Below, one piece after another: positions 1-8,717 of a DNA stretch of 64,000 bases. Every line of letters begins with the position of its first letter. Positions within the stretch are counted from its first letter, which is position 1. Location: positions 1-64,000 of the forward strand of contig CAZUEX010000011.1 in the NCBI GenBank assembly GCA_964619535.1. Reading direction: 5' to 3'. The stretch is from Leptonema sp964619535. GTDB taxonomy: Bacteria > Spirochaetota > Leptospiria > Leptospirales > Leptonemataceae. The translations under genes were made by a program, and so were the position numbers. The notes under the pieces were generated by a model. That model was given only the letters and a program-made list of their open reading frames with translations, searched no databases and was not told the origin of the DNA.

Positions 1-6
1 AATCGA

Positions 7-22
7 CATCTGTCGACAGATG
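7..22. repeat. 16-bp perfect palindrome
   Basis: Bases 7-14 are the exact reverse complement of bases 15-22, giving a gapless 16-bp palindrome centred on GTCGAC. It lies in the gene-free first 260 bases. The only other organised signals there are the MarR promoter and operator candidates near 222-250. The palindrome could be an operator for the gene left of the window or a chance restriction-like site. Confidence 0.5.
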
Positions 23-221
23 CAGGCATGTTTTGACGCAGGATATTGACCCCGGGCCCACATCCTCAGCGCCCCCCGGAGGTGGACACTGCAATCGGCC
101 CGATTAGTTGAAAAAAATAACAATTTTTCAAAAATACTGTAGCCTGGCTGTCATTTCGCCGTCTTTTTATGGGCAAATCGATAAATGTTTAAGGAAAAAG
201 TTATTTTTCTTTAGATTTGAG

Positions 222-250
222 TTGACGAATTGAACGTCGTTCATTATATT
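222..250 (+). promoter_or_regulatory. marR promoter with embedded inverted-repeat operator
   Basis: A -35 box TTGACG (222-227) and a -10 box TATATT (245-250) are separated by exactly 17 bases. The spacer holds the perfect 13-base inverted repeat TGAACG-T-CGTTCA (231-243). MarR-family dimers usually bind such repeats and often repress their own gene, so autoregulation is a reasonable inference. The predicted transcript start, about 257, would leave almost no leader before the ATG at 261. The GGAGG at 252-256 would then lie outside the mRNA, so a second promoter or a leaderless transcript is possible. Confidence 0.5.
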
Positions 251-260
251 CGGAGGCGTT

Positions 261-686
261 ATGAGCACGAACCTGATTCTTAACATGGGCACGGCATTTC
301 GTGGATCCATGGACATCATCCGAGAAGGGATGAGCAAAAACGAAAAAATCTCTACCCTGGCACTTTCCATTTTGATCCACATCGATCAAAATCCTGACAT
401 TTCACAGGGGCAGCTCGGGCGTGTGCTGCGCCGCGATCCGATGACGATGAGTCAGGCGGTTCGGGCCCTGCAGACGGCCGGTCTGGTTACCAGTGAACAG
501 GACAGCCAGGATCGCCGCATCAAGCGTCTTGCGATTACGAAAAAGGGCAAGGCCCTGGCAGAAAGCCTGCGTGAAAGTGAAAGCCGGCTGATCAGCTCGC
601 TTACCCGGAAATGGGGCAAGTCGCGGGTGAATCAGTTTACCCGTGATGTGATTGAGTTTAACGATTTTCTTTCGGCTGGCGAATGA
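261..686 (+). CDS. MarR family transcriptional regulator
   Basis: This 141-residue protein has the MarR winged-helix architecture. The recognition-helix region reads QLGRVLRRDPMTMSQAVRAL (about 52-71). It is followed by a wing containing the diagnostic DRRIKRLAITKKGKAL stretch (about 93-108) and a C-terminal dimerisation helix. The ATG at 261 follows a strong GGAGG ribosome site. MarR proteins are dimeric cytoplasmic repressors, often released by small phenolic or lipid ligands. No target gene is adjacent, because the next gene converges on it from the minus strand. A perfect inverted repeat sits in its own promoter, suggesting autorepression. The ligand and regulon cannot be read from the sequence. 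Confidence 0.85.
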   Translation: MSTNLILNMGTAFRGSMDIIREGMSKNEKISTLALSILIHIDQNPDISQGQLGRVLRRDPMTMSQAVRALQTAGLVTSEQDSQDRRIKRLAITKKGKALAESLRESESRLISSLTRKWGKSRVNQFTRDVIEFNDFLSAGE

Positions 687-705
687 GGTTTTACAGGGAG
701 TCGTT

Positions 706-1416
706 TCAGGCGATTTCCTGTTTACCTGCCCATACGTAGATGGTTTTGCCCCCGTAGCGAGTTTTACCGGTCAGGTATGGATGCTGAACGGGCGTAAGGG
801 GGAAGGGCTCAAAAAGGTCGGGCAGAGGCTTTACCGAGTTGGCGTAAATCGCCACCGTACCGCCATCCGTTTTCAGGATGGTCAGGTACAGAGGGCCTGC
901 AGCCCACAGGTCCAGATCCGGGAATACCTGCACCGGGCCGGGTGCACGGATGGTCTTTCTGCCTGTCACCCTTTCGTGGCGAATCACCCGACCGTTCACC
1001 GCCACATGTAACGTCCCCACGGAAAAAAGGTACCACCGACTGCCCTTGTCAAAAGGGAGCAGATCCTGTTGAAGCGTGCGCTGCAGCAGGCGGTTCATAC
1101 GTCTTTGCATACCGGGGCCAAAATGGTCGATCAGGTCTGTATTCTGCAGTCGCATGAGGATTCGCTGTAGAATGGCCCATTGACGGTCTTCTTCGCGGCC
1201 CAGGGCTTCGAGCTGATCGAGAACGGCCAGGAAACGATTCAGTCGCTTTCGAATATAGGGAGAACGTACTTCTGCATACAGGGCTGTGGCCTGAGACCGA
1301 AAATCGGCAATCGAGTCATTGCGCTGTGCCGACCGTTGCTGTAACTCAAGCACCTTCTGTTCCGTTCGCTTGAACGTGCCGATCATCAGGCTGTTCTGGG
1401 TGAGGGTGCGGTTCAC
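706..1416 (-). CDS. Conserved hypothetical protein downstream of rodA
   Basis: I do not recognise this 236-residue protein. Its first ~130 residues are predicted helical, rich in Arg, Gln and Leu, with coiled-coil-like stretches. The remainder is a beta-rich domain with short strands such as RWYLFSVGTLHVAVNG. There is no signal peptide or membrane segment. The frame opens with GTG at 1416, and an internal ATG at 1386 is the alternative start; neither has a clear ribosome site. It begins 39 bases after the rodA stop on the same strand, so it may be the last gene of the mre/mrd operon. A link to cell shape would rest on position alone. Confidence 0.55.
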   Translation of the reverse strand: MNRTLTQNSLMIGTFKRTEQKVLELQQRSAQRNDSIADFRSQATALYAEVRSPYIRKRLNRFLAVLDQLEALGREEDRQWAILQRILMRLQNTDLIDHFGPGMQRRMNRLLQRTLQQDLLPFDKGSRWYLFSVGTLHVAVNGRVIRHERVTGRKTIRAPGPVQVFPDLDLWAAGPLYLTILKTDGGTVAIYANSVKPLPDLFEPFPLTPVQHPYLTGKTRYGGKTIYVWAGKQEIA

Positions 1417-1455
1417 GCCTACATTATCGGCAGATCAACACCTTCGGTGCAGGGG

Positions 1456-2982
1456 TCAGTTCGCATGTTTGCGCTGGTGGATGTTCAACAAGATGCCCGT
1501 TGCCACCATACACATAAGCAGGTGCGAACCTCCATAGCTCATGAAGCTCAGGGGAAGTCCGGTTACGGGCATCAGACCCAGCTCAATGCCCACGTTAAAG
1601 ACGATATGAAATAGAAAGATGAATGAGATACCCGTGGCAAGGAGTGATCCAAACTTATCCCTCGCCTCGAGGCCTATCTGGAACCCTCGAAGCGGGATCA
1701 GAAGCAAGACCATCAACAAGAACGCGGAGCCGAGAAAGCCCGTTCGTTCGGCCCAGGCGGTGAAGATGAAATCGGTAAAGGCCTCGGGGACGACCGGGTT
1801 TTCGCCTACGGTCATCTCTCCTTTGAACATGCCTTTGCCGGTGATCTGTCCTGAGCCAATGGCTGCCTTGGAGGCGCGAATCTGATAGGCAAGGTCGCGC
1901 GGAAAGCGATCGGGATTGATAAAGGCTGTAACGCGAACGATCTGGTGATACTTAAAAGAAAACGTATTATGGATGGCAAAGGCTGAAAGCAGGGACAGGC
2001 CAATCACACCGAGTGGAATGTAGTAACGCCTCAGATAACGCCAGCTGCCTCCCTGCGTGATACGCCAGATGAACATACCGGCCGCTGCCAGGGTCATGAC
2101 CGAGCCCAGCAGGACGATAAACCAGTCATTGTCCAGCACCCGCAAAAGAAATCCTCCCGATTCATAGCGCAGGGCCCGGCCAATCTCTTTGAACTCCACA
2201 AACAGTGAGACGTTGTCCCTGATACGCGTTAGATACTCGAGGTCGGTTCCTCCAAGGGCTGCCGGTATACTTCCATTTTCAAGAAAGTTCCAGATATCTG
2301 CGCGAAGGATTCGAACGGCAGGAAGCAGGCCTTCTTTTCCAAGATCCAGCAGCCGGTTGAGCAGACCGTCCACCAGCATGATGTTGTTGTATTCGATGTA
2401 CAGTGGAATGGACATCGAAATGCCAAAGAAGAGCAGGATAGAACTGATATGATAGATGTCCATGCCTGCAACGAAAAGCATGGAAAGCAGGATGGGAGCC
2501 AGTATCACCGCTCCTCCGAGGTCTGGCTGGATGACGATCAAAAGCATCGGCAGCGAAAAGATGGCAAAAGGAATGATCAGTGAGGTGATCTGCTCCATAT
2601 CCTTTTCTTTCAGTTCCAGATATTTCGCAAGGAGGATGACCGCTGCCAGCTTTGCGAATTCAGATGTTTGAAAGCCAAAAGGCCCGATACGAATCCAGGA
2701 ACGGGCCCCCTTGATCTCGGAGCCGATAAAAAGCGTTATAATGAGCAGGAGGATGGCCACGCCATAAAGAGGCAATGCTATGTTTCCAATGACCTGGTAG
2801 TTGGTCTTGCGAAGCACAAGCATGAGGATGAAGCCAATCAGAAAAAAGCTGAGCTGTTTGATCCAGCGATATGAGGGATTGGCCGCATCAATGTCCTGTG
2901 TATACAGCGTGAAGATACCGGCCATGCTAACAATCGTAACGGCAAGAATAAGAACCAGGTCTATGCGAGTCTTTCTAAACAT
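1456..2982 (-). CDS. rodA: RodA, SEDS peptidoglycan polymerase of the elongasome
   Basis: This is a SEDS-family multi-pass membrane protein that polymerises glycan strands from lipid II together with PBP2. The family hallmarks are present: an early IKGARSWIRIG loop, QPDLGGAV, the AIGSGQITGKGMFKG segment, and a C-terminal region ending near LPLSFMSYGGS. The start is the ATG at 2982, which overlaps the mrdA stop in a TAATG and follows a GGAG site. The 26 residues upstream in the open frame lie inside mrdA. At 508 residues it is well over the usual ~370-400. The excess is about 130-150 residues between QPDLG and the NPDRFP motif, including an extra hydrophobic segment. Confidence 0.93.
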   Translation of the reverse strand: MFRKTRIDLVLILAVTIVSMAGIFTLYTQDIDAANPSYRWIKQLSFFLIGFILMLVLRKTNYQVIGNIALPLYGVAILLLIITLFIGSEIKGARSWIRIGPFGFQTSEFAKLAAVILLAKYLELKEKDMEQITSLIIPFAIFSLPMLLIVIQPDLGGAVILAPILLSMLFVAGMDIYHISSILLFFGISMSIPLYIEYNNIMLVDGLLNRLLDLGKEGLLPAVRILRADIWNFLENGSIPAALGGTDLEYLTRIRDNVSLFVEFKEIGRALRYESGGFLLRVLDNDWFIVLLGSVMTLAAAGMFIWRITQGGSWRYLRRYYIPLGVIGLSLLSAFAIHNTFSFKYHQIVRVTAFINPDRFPRDLAYQIRASKAAIGSGQITGKGMFKGEMTVGENPVVPEAFTDFIFTAWAERTGFLGSAFLLMVLLLIPLRGFQIGLEARDKFGSLLATGISFIFLFHIVFNVGIELGLMPVTGLPLSFMSYGGSHLLMCMVATGILLNIHQRKHAN

Positions 2983-4901
2983 TATGGATTCTCCGCTGTC
3001 GGAACGGCCTCCGTTTGTGGTGTCGGAGCTGGCTGTGGTGGCAGTGCCGGTTGCTGCCAATCCGGAAAAGCACTGCGAAGTACTTCGGCCGCTACCGGTA
3101 CGGCGGAAGCAGAGCCGGCAAGTCCTCGCTCCACAAAGACGACGACTACGATCCGATCTCTTGCATAGGCATCATCCAAGGGAGCGTAGCCGGCAAACCA
3201 GGCATGGTCTACTCCCTTGCGTCCGCTGCGAGTCTGTACGGTGCCGGTTTTACCGGCAGCCGGTACGAGCCCGGGCTGATTCAGGTAACGGCCCGTTCCG
3301 GTATGGACGACAGCGCGAAGGCCTTCCTGCACCGTGCGCAGGTGCTGTCTGGACAGTTTCAGGGTGCGGACAATCTGTGGATCAACACGTCGCAGCACCC
3401 GTCCCGATTCCGGATCACGCACCTCTTTTAGCAGGTGTGGCTTGACGATTTTGCCGTTATTTGCCAGGGCAGCATACAGGACGGCAAGCTCAATGGGAGT
3501 GACTTCGAGGAAGCCCTGGCCGATGGCCATGTTCACCGTATCACCGTCATACCACCGACTGGACCAGCGAATCTGTTTCCAGCGCTGGTCGGGAACGAAG
3601 CCCTTTTGCTCACCCGGCAGATCGATGCCCGTTTCGCTGTCCAGACCGAACATACGCGAAAAGTCGATAATGGGAGAAGGACCGATCTTATAACCCAGAT
3701 TATAAAAGTAAACGTTGCAGCTTTCTGCAATGGCATGGACCATATCAAGGGTGCCATGTCCAGCCCTGTTGTGGCAGTAGAAGACGGAGTCCGGAACGCC
3801 TTCCATCGTTGATTTCAGCTTCCAGCTGCCGGGACAGTGAAACGTCAGGTCCCTGTTGATCTCAAGCGGATTTCCGCGCTCCAGGGCTGCAAGGGCTACA
3901 AGTGGCTTGAAGGTGGAAGCAGGCGGGAACCGTGCCTGGATGGCCAGGTTCAGGAAGCCGCGATGGCGGCGCACCTGTTCGTAATGGGCATTGCGCCGCT
4001 CCCCTTCCATAGACGACAGGATGTTTGGATCGAAGGCCGGATTCGAAACAAGAGCCAGAATCTCGCCCGTTTCAGCCTTCATGGCAATGACGGTTCCGCT
4101 TTTGCCTGTTTTCAGAAGCGCCCTGTAGGCAGCAGCCTGGATGTCCTGGTCAATGTTCAGAACGATGTGGTTCCCCTGCCTGGATCGCGACAGACGCTCT
4201 CTGGAGTCAAAGATCTTGTTCTGTATAACCACACCGTCCCGCCCGCGAAGCTCGCTGTCGTAAAAGGCTTCCAGCCCATCCTTGCCAAGGATCTGGTAGG
4301 GAAGGGCAAGCTTCTGCTCCAGCTCTCTTCTTGAAGGAAGCCCTGTGTAGCCGCTGACATGGGCCATGGCCGGTCCCATTCTGTAGTAGCGGAGGTATTC
4401 TGTTTCAAAGGTTCCGTAACGCAGGTCGAGCTGAAACGAGGCCAGGCGTTCATGCTCCTGGCGGCTGAGGCGGTGGATCAGCACGACCTTTTCGTTCCTG
4501 CGTGTTAGCTTTTTCCAGTTGCCGGGCTCGATGATATGCTCATACTCTGAAAAAGGACGTCCCATCAACCGGGCAAAGTTTTGCAGATACTCAAGTGCCG
4601 TGCGGCGGTTGGGAAAACGGGCCGGGAAGATAACAAAGTCCACGTAGTTGATGTTATAAACAAGAGGATCATCCACCCGCAGGTGTCGGTCGAAGATGAA
4701 ACCACGTGGAGCAACCTTGAACTCCTGACGGCTGACGAATTTCTTGGCCAGGAGTCGGTTTGCAGGTCCGTTCAGGATCTGCAGATTGAAAAGCTGCATC
4801 AGAAAAACGAGGGCGATAATAAAAAGCGCCACCGTCAAAAAGTAAAGCCGGCTTCGAAAACGCTGCTCCAGCCGGAAGCCTGTGGATGACCCGTAGGTCA
4901 T
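2982..4901 (-). CDS. mrdA: Penicillin-binding protein 2 (monofunctional transpeptidase)
   Basis: This 639-residue class B PBP cross-links peptidoglycan during cell elongation as the partner of RodA. It has a short cytoplasmic N-terminus and a single membrane anchor (about 19-42). A PBP dimerisation domain follows, then a transpeptidase domain with the catalytic triad of motifs: STFK (active serine), SCN in AESCNVYFYN, and KTG in AAGKTGTVQT. The C-terminal tail is rich in Pro and Ala. Its ATG overlaps the mreD stop (ATGA) and its stop overlaps the rodA start, so the three are translationally coupled. All expected catalytic residues are seen. Confidence 0.95.
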   Translation of the reverse strand: MTYGSSTGFRLEQRFRSRLYFLTVALFIIALVFLMQLFNLQILNGPANRLLAKKFVSRQEFKVAPRGFIFDRHLRVDDPLVYNINYVDFVIFPARFPNRRTALEYLQNFARLMGRPFSEYEHIIEPGNWKKLTRRNEKVVLIHRLSRQEHERLASFQLDLRYGTFETEYLRYYRMGPAMAHVSGYTGLPSRRELEQKLALPYQILGKDGLEAFYDSELRGRDGVVIQNKIFDSRERLSRSRQGNHIVLNIDQDIQAAAYRALLKTGKSGTVIAMKAETGEILALVSNPAFDPNILSSMEGERRNAHYEQVRRHRGFLNLAIQARFPPASTFKPLVALAALERGNPLEINRDLTFHCPGSWKLKSTMEGVPDSVFYCHNRAGHGTLDMVHAIAESCNVYFYNLGYKIGPSPIIDFSRMFGLDSETGIDLPGEQKGFVPDQRWKQIRWSSRWYDGDTVNMAIGQGFLEVTPIELAVLYAALANNGKIVKPHLLKEVRDPESGRVLRRVDPQIVRTLKLSRQHLRTVQEGLRAVVHTGTGRYLNQPGLVPAAGKTGTVQTRSGRKGVDHAWFAGYAPLDDAYARDRIVVVVFVERGLAGSASAVPVAAEVLRSAFPDWQQPALPPQPAPTPQTEAVPTAENP

Positions 4902-5425
4902 CGATGCCCCCCGCTCAGTTTATAGGTCCAGCCAAGCAGGGCAAACCATATCGGTCCAATGGCGGCCGTATACAGGGCCGTGCTCAGAAAAGAATACGAA
5001 GAGTAGAACTGGTTCACAAGGCCCATGAGCAACCACACAAGAAGACGTGTGGCCAGCGTGGCAGAGAAAACAACGATCAGAATCGTCGACGTATTGTCTC
5101 TGTCTATCATGCGGTTCATCTTGCCCAGGATGAATCCAAGCAGGGTATAGGCAAAGGAGTGGAGGCCAAGGATACTGGTAAACGGATCGCTGCCCCCTGA
5201 GAACTGCAGAATGGTGGAATCCTCCAGGAGTCCGGCAAAAAAGCCAATCCACAGACCTGCAAACTCACCGCGATGCAGGGCGAAAAACATCACAAATATC
5301 AAAAGGAAATCGGGATAGATGACACCGGTATTGAGGATGTCAAATTGCAGACTCAGGAAGTTTACGTCCTTCAAGAAGTAAGAGACGATCATTCCAAGAA
5401 AGATTACGGCGTATTCAAGCAGCAT
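4898..5425 (-). CDS. mreD: Rod shape-determining protein MreD
   Basis: This is a small multi-pass inner-membrane protein of the elongasome (175 residues from the ATG). Most of the sequence is hydrophobic, with about five predicted membrane segments. The family is weakly conserved, so the call rests on size, topology and its place between mreC and mrdA. The ATG at 5425 has an AGGTG site nine bases upstream. A GTG at 5437, directly after the mreC stop, would add four residues but has no ribosome site. Its stop overlaps the mrdA start by four bases. Confidence 0.85.
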   Translation of the reverse strand: MLLEYAVIFLGMIVSYFLKDVNFLSLQFDILNTGVIYPDFLLIFVMFFALHRGEFAGLWIGFFAGLLEDSTILQFSGGSDPFTSILGLHSFAYTLLGFILGKMNRMIDRDNTSTILIVVFSATLATRLLVWLLMGLVNQFYSSYSFLSTALYTAAIGPIWFALLGWTYKLSGGHR

Positions 5426-5437
5426 GAATGATGGCAC

Positions 5438-6544
5438 CTAAGGTTGCAGATTTTTCAGTCGTCGACCGGGAGTTTCGGCCGGTGTTTCCGGTTTTTTCTC
5501 CTGAGGCTTCTCGGGCTTCTCAGGTTGCCGGGGCTTCTGGCTTCGCTGTGGTTTAGCAGGCTTCTTCTCTTCGGGAAGTTCAGGATACACAGGGCTGCCA
5601 AACTCCGTTTCGAGGTTATCGATCAGGGAGTATTCCCGTTTCATCAGGGGACCCCAGGCGTCTGGCTTCTTCTTCATGACGATGACATAGTCAAGCCTGT
5701 CCAGATCTGCATAGGGACGGGCATAGGCCGTCAGGAATCCGCCGTTCTCTTCGTCGATTTCGCCCTTCTGTGTGATCTGTCCGACGGGAATCCCCGGAGG
5801 GAAGATGCCGCTACCACCGCTTGTGATGATGGCTGACTTTTCTACGTCGGGCAGGGGATCCTTGAACACCGTGCTGTCCGGCGCTGCATCGCGGGTAATA
5901 TAGCGCAATTTCAGGCGTCTCAGGTTTTCGGAGTCGCCTTCGAGGATGGCCCACTGTCCGGTGGAAACGATGCGCACGCCCAGGCGCATGTCCGGATGCT
6001 GCAGGGGCTGCACGATGGCCGTTGTACGGTCTGCAACGGCGATGATGCCTACAACACTTCGGATCAGGTTCTTATGTTCGTCGGTGGTGTAGGTATAGAC
6101 CGGCATGAAGGGAGCCAGCCCGTGATCGGATCCACGGTTGATGAGAATGCGAGGGGTAATGGAGTTCAGGCGAATACCGAGTACCTCTGCCTTTACCTCT
6201 TCGTATTCGCTGTGTGGCGGAAAGTTAAGAGCAGCGCGAAGCCGGTCGTTTTCGCGTTTTAGCTGCTCGTATTTGTCGATATTATTGCGATTTGCTTCGA
6301 GTTGCTCAAGGGCCTTGTTGTAGCGAGCCTGCAGGTCGGTGTACTGGCTGATGCGCTTGAAGGCATCTCCGGGAAGAGAGACGCCCGAGTTGATCGCACC
6401 GCTCATCCGGTCGGCAAGCTTGCCAAAGAAACCAACCACTCCCGTCAGTGGATTCGACTGCCAGACCATTCCTGTAATGGAAAAGAGCAGGCAGAAGCTC
6501 AAACTGAAGGTGTTCCGGTTTCGCCAGAGAATGTCCCAGAGCAT
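5438..6544 (-). CDS. mreC: Rod shape-determining protein MreC
   Basis: This 368-residue bitopic protein has one N-terminal membrane segment (about 13-35), a coiled coil (about 65-105, with ARYNKALEQLEANRNNIDKY) and the periplasmic double beta-barrel domain typical of MreC. That domain includes a glycine-rich GGSGIFPPGIPVG stretch. MreC links MreB filaments to PBP2 and RodA. The last ~60 residues are an unusual low-complexity tail of Pro, Lys and Glu with KPEKP-like repeats, longer than in well-studied MreC proteins. It begins eight bases after the mreB stop and is followed at once by mreD, so it lies in the same operon. Confidence 0.93.
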   Translation of the reverse strand: MLWDILWRNRNTFSLSFCLLFSITGMVWQSNPLTGVVGFFGKLADRMSGAINSGVSLPGDAFKRISQYTDLQARYNKALEQLEANRNNIDKYEQLKRENDRLRAALNFPPHSEYEEVKAEVLGIRLNSITPRILINRGSDHGLAPFMPVYTYTTDEHKNLIRSVVGIIAVADRTTAIVQPLQHPDMRLGVRIVSTGQWAILEGDSENLRRLKLRYITRDAAPDSTVFKDPLPDVEKSAIITSGGSGIFPPGIPVGQITQKGEIDEENGGFLTAYARPYADLDRLDYVIVMKKKPDAWGPLMKREYSLIDNLETEFGSPVYPELPEEKKPAKPQRSQKPRQPEKPEKPQEKKPETPAETPGRRLKNLQP

Positions 6545-6552
6545 CGGCTGAA

Positions 6553-7578
6553 TCAGGGCTTAAAGCCCGGTCGAATATTCTTCAGTTCTTCAAGATACCG
6601 GCCTGTTCCAAGAGCCACGCAGATAAGCGGGTTCTCGGCCCGGAATACAGGCACACCGGTTTCCTTGCTTACATACTTATCAAACCCTTTTAGAAGCGAG
6701 CCGCCACCGGTCATCACGATGCCGCGCTCCACGATGTCGGCTGCCAGTTCAGGCGGCGTCTTCTCGAGGGAGGACTTGATTCCTTCGAGGATGATGTCCG
6801 TCGTTTCTTTCAGGGCCTTGCGGATTTCGTTGGAATCCACTTCAAGCGTTCGCGGCAGGCCGCTGATTGCATCGCGGCCGCGGAGCTCCATGACCTCGAC
6901 CTGTTTTTCGGGAAAGGCATTGCCAAGGGTCAGCTTTACGTCTTCGGCCATCCGCTCACCGATGATCAGGTTGTACTGTGTGCGCAGGTAGCGGATGATG
7001 GCCTCATCGAATTCGTCCCCTCCGACGCGGATCGAATCAGAAATCACCATACCACCGAGCGAGATGACGGCAATCTCTGTCGTTCCACCACCGATATCGA
7101 CCACCATGGAGCCGGCCGGCTCATGAATGGGAACGTTTGCTCCGATGGCAGCAGCCAGGGCCTCTTCGACAAGAAAGATCTCACGTGCGCCGGCCTGTTC
7201 GGCGGACTCGCGTACGGCCCTTTTCTCCACCTCGGTGATGCCCGAGGGTACACCGATGACCAGTCGGGGCTTTACAAGCGTGGTACGCTTGTGCACCTTC
7301 TGGATAAAATAACGGATCATCTTTTCGACCGTTTCGAAGTCCGCGATGACTCCGTCTTTCATGGGGCGGATGGCCATGATATCGCCTGGCGTACGGCCCA
7401 GCATTCGCTTTGCTTCGTGGCCAACGGCAAGGACCTTGCCTGTAGAGGATTGCACTGCAACGACAGAGGGTTCGGCCAGCACAATGCCCTGGCCTTTTAC
7501 ATAGACCAGCGTATTCGCCGTTCCGAGGTCAATCCCCATATCGTTGGAAAACATGTTATATACGCTATCGATAATCAT
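6553..7578 (-). CDS. mreB: Rod shape-determining protein MreB (bacterial actin)
   Basis: This 341-residue actin-fold ATPase forms membrane-bound filaments that direct lateral wall synthesis. Visible motifs are the phosphate 1 loop MGIDLGTANTLVYV (about 14-27), phosphate 2 loop VVDIGGGTTEIAVIS (about 163-177) and adenosine loop VMTGGGSLLKGFD (about 292-304). Length fits the family. The ATG at 7578 gives eight residues before the usual MF(S/G)xD start, so an internal ATG at 7554 is an alternative. It is the first gene of the mreB-mreC-mreD-mrdA-rodA operon. A candidate promoter lies just upstream at 7636-7663. Confidence 0.97.
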   Translation of the reverse strand: MIIDSVYNMFSNDMGIDLGTANTLVYVKGQGIVLAEPSVVAVQSSTGKVLAVGHEAKRMLGRTPGDIMAIRPMKDGVIADFETVEKMIRYFIQKVHKRTTLVKPRLVIGVPSGITEVEKRAVRESAEQAGAREIFLVEEALAAAIGANVPIHEPAGSMVVDIGGGTTEIAVISLGGMVISDSIRVGGDEFDEAIIRYLRTQYNLIIGERMAEDVKLTLGNAFPEKQVEVMELRGRDAISGLPRTLEVDSNEIRKALKETTDIILEGIKSSLEKTPPELAADIVERGIVMTGGGSLLKGFDKYVSKETGVPVFRAENPLICVALGTGRYLEELKNIRPGFKP

Positions 7579-7614
7579 AGCCGGCGCTCGGTTTCCTTGG
7601 TTGTTTTCTTTGTT

Positions 7615-7630
7615 AGGCCCGAAAGGGCCT
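7615..7630 (-). other. GC-rich stem-loop in the mreB leader
   Basis: Bases 7615-7620 and 7625-7630 form a perfect 6-bp AGGCCC/GGGCCT stem around a four-base loop. No T-run follows on the minus strand, so it is not a standard terminator. It sits right at the expected transcript start of the mre operon. It may be a 5' mRNA stem-loop or a weak terminator for the upstream gene. Confidence 0.4.
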
Positions 7631-7635
7631 CTGGC

Positions 7636-7663
7636 ATTACTTTTTCCCGTTATCCTCTGTCAA
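7636..7663 (-). promoter_or_regulatory. Candidate promoter of the mre operon
   Basis: On the minus strand, TTGACA (7658-7663) is followed after 16 bases by AGTAAT (7636-7641), which matches four of six positions of the -10 consensus. It lies between the stop of the upstream anchored-protein gene (7689) and mreB. The predicted transcript would begin near 7629, leaving a leader of about 50 bases that starts with a GC-rich stem-loop. Confidence 0.45.
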
Positions 7664-7688
7664 TCAATACCATCAAAAAGCCAGAAAT

Positions 7689-8717
7689 TCAAGGTCTGGT
7701 TCCCTGCCACTGCTGTATCAGTTCGTCCAGGAATGGGTCCGGATGCAACTCTCGTGCACGGTACAGGTAGGGCAGCCCCGCTGCCGGACCGCTTTGAATG
7801 CGAAAGATCTCTGCCATCATGCGATACGCTTCGGAGCGAACAGGAGCCGCTACCTGCGGGTTGAGCATCAGGGCACGGGTCAGCTGCATGGCCCGGATAA
7901 AATCTCTGGCATGAAAGAATGTAAAGATCTGCAGGAGTTCTCTGGTCTCTGTACCGAGATGCAGGTTCTCTTCTGCAAGCACCCGGTTCAATCTGTCCTT
8001 GTTTCCCGAGAGGGCAAAGAGGCTCAGGGCAGCAAAGCGATAGGCCGGTTGCAGGCCCGGTGTGATCTTCTCAGGGGCGATGGCCTCCAGCTGCTCGAAA
8101 AGATAGGGATCGGTCCTTTCGTTGTAGAGCAGGTCAGCAAGCAATTCGATCAGATGCAGGTCATCGGCCCGACGCTGCGTCGGATCCATGGCCAACGATT
8201 TTCTGACCAGCAGCAGAGTGGATCGGGCCTTGCTTCGAAAGGCATCGGCGTCGATTCTTTTCAGGGGCGGCAAAAAGCCCCTGCCGGCAAGCTGCAGGAT
8301 GCTCTTTTCGTCGAGCTGCAGATAAAGCAAAAGCTCGTAAAACTGGAACAGGGCAGCGTTGGCCTGCAGGGCAGCACCCGTTTCGGATGAGCCTTCATAG
8401 AGCCGTAGAATGCGCCTTGAATCCTCTAAATAAGACACCAGATTCTCATGCTCTTCGTCGTCAAAGGCCGTATACCCTGGCAGGGTAAGGCCTTCTGCTG
8501 TTTTTGCATGGGAGTCCAGCCGGGCGTCAATGTGCGATGCCCTTGATTCAAGGAGCTGCAGATTCTCGGGCAGGAAGCGCTGCCGTACAGCAACATAGGC
8601 ATCTTCTCCGTAGCGATAGCCCAGAAAGGATAGCAGTGCCAGGAGCAAAAGGGCAAACCAGAGCTTGCCATGGCGTCGTCGGCGCGTTCGGGTTGATTCA
8701 ATCCGCGGAGGTAACAT
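7689..8717 (-). CDS. Membrane-anchored helical-repeat (TPR-like) protein
   Basis: I do not recognise a named family. The ~342-residue protein has a basic N-terminus (RTRRRRHGK), one membrane segment (about 20-38) and a long all-helical region. That region has TPR-like helix pairs, clearest in the last 100 residues (ELLQIFTFFHARDFIRAMQL; AEIFRIQSGPAAGLPYLYRA). This suggests a bitopic protein with an extracytoplasmic scaffold domain. The ATG at 8717 overlaps the upstream stop (TGATG); a GTG at 8720 is the alternative. It precedes mreB, from which it is separated by a candidate promoter, so a role in envelope assembly is possible but only positional. Confidence 0.65.
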   Translation of the reverse strand: MLPPRIESTRTRRRRHGKLWFALLLLALLSFLGYRYGEDAYVAVRQRFLPENLQLLESRASHIDARLDSHAKTAEGLTLPGYTAFDDEEHENLVSYLEDSRRILRLYEGSSETGAALQANAALFQFYELLLYLQLDEKSILQLAGRGFLPPLKRIDADAFRSKARSTLLLVRKSLAMDPTQRRADDLHLIELLADLLYNERTDPYLFEQLEAIAPEKITPGLQPAYRFAALSLFALSGNKDRLNRVLAEENLHLGTETRELLQIFTFFHARDFIRAMQLTRALMLNPQVAAPVRSEAYRMMAEIFRIQSGPAAGLPYLYRARELHPDPFLDELIQQWQGTRP

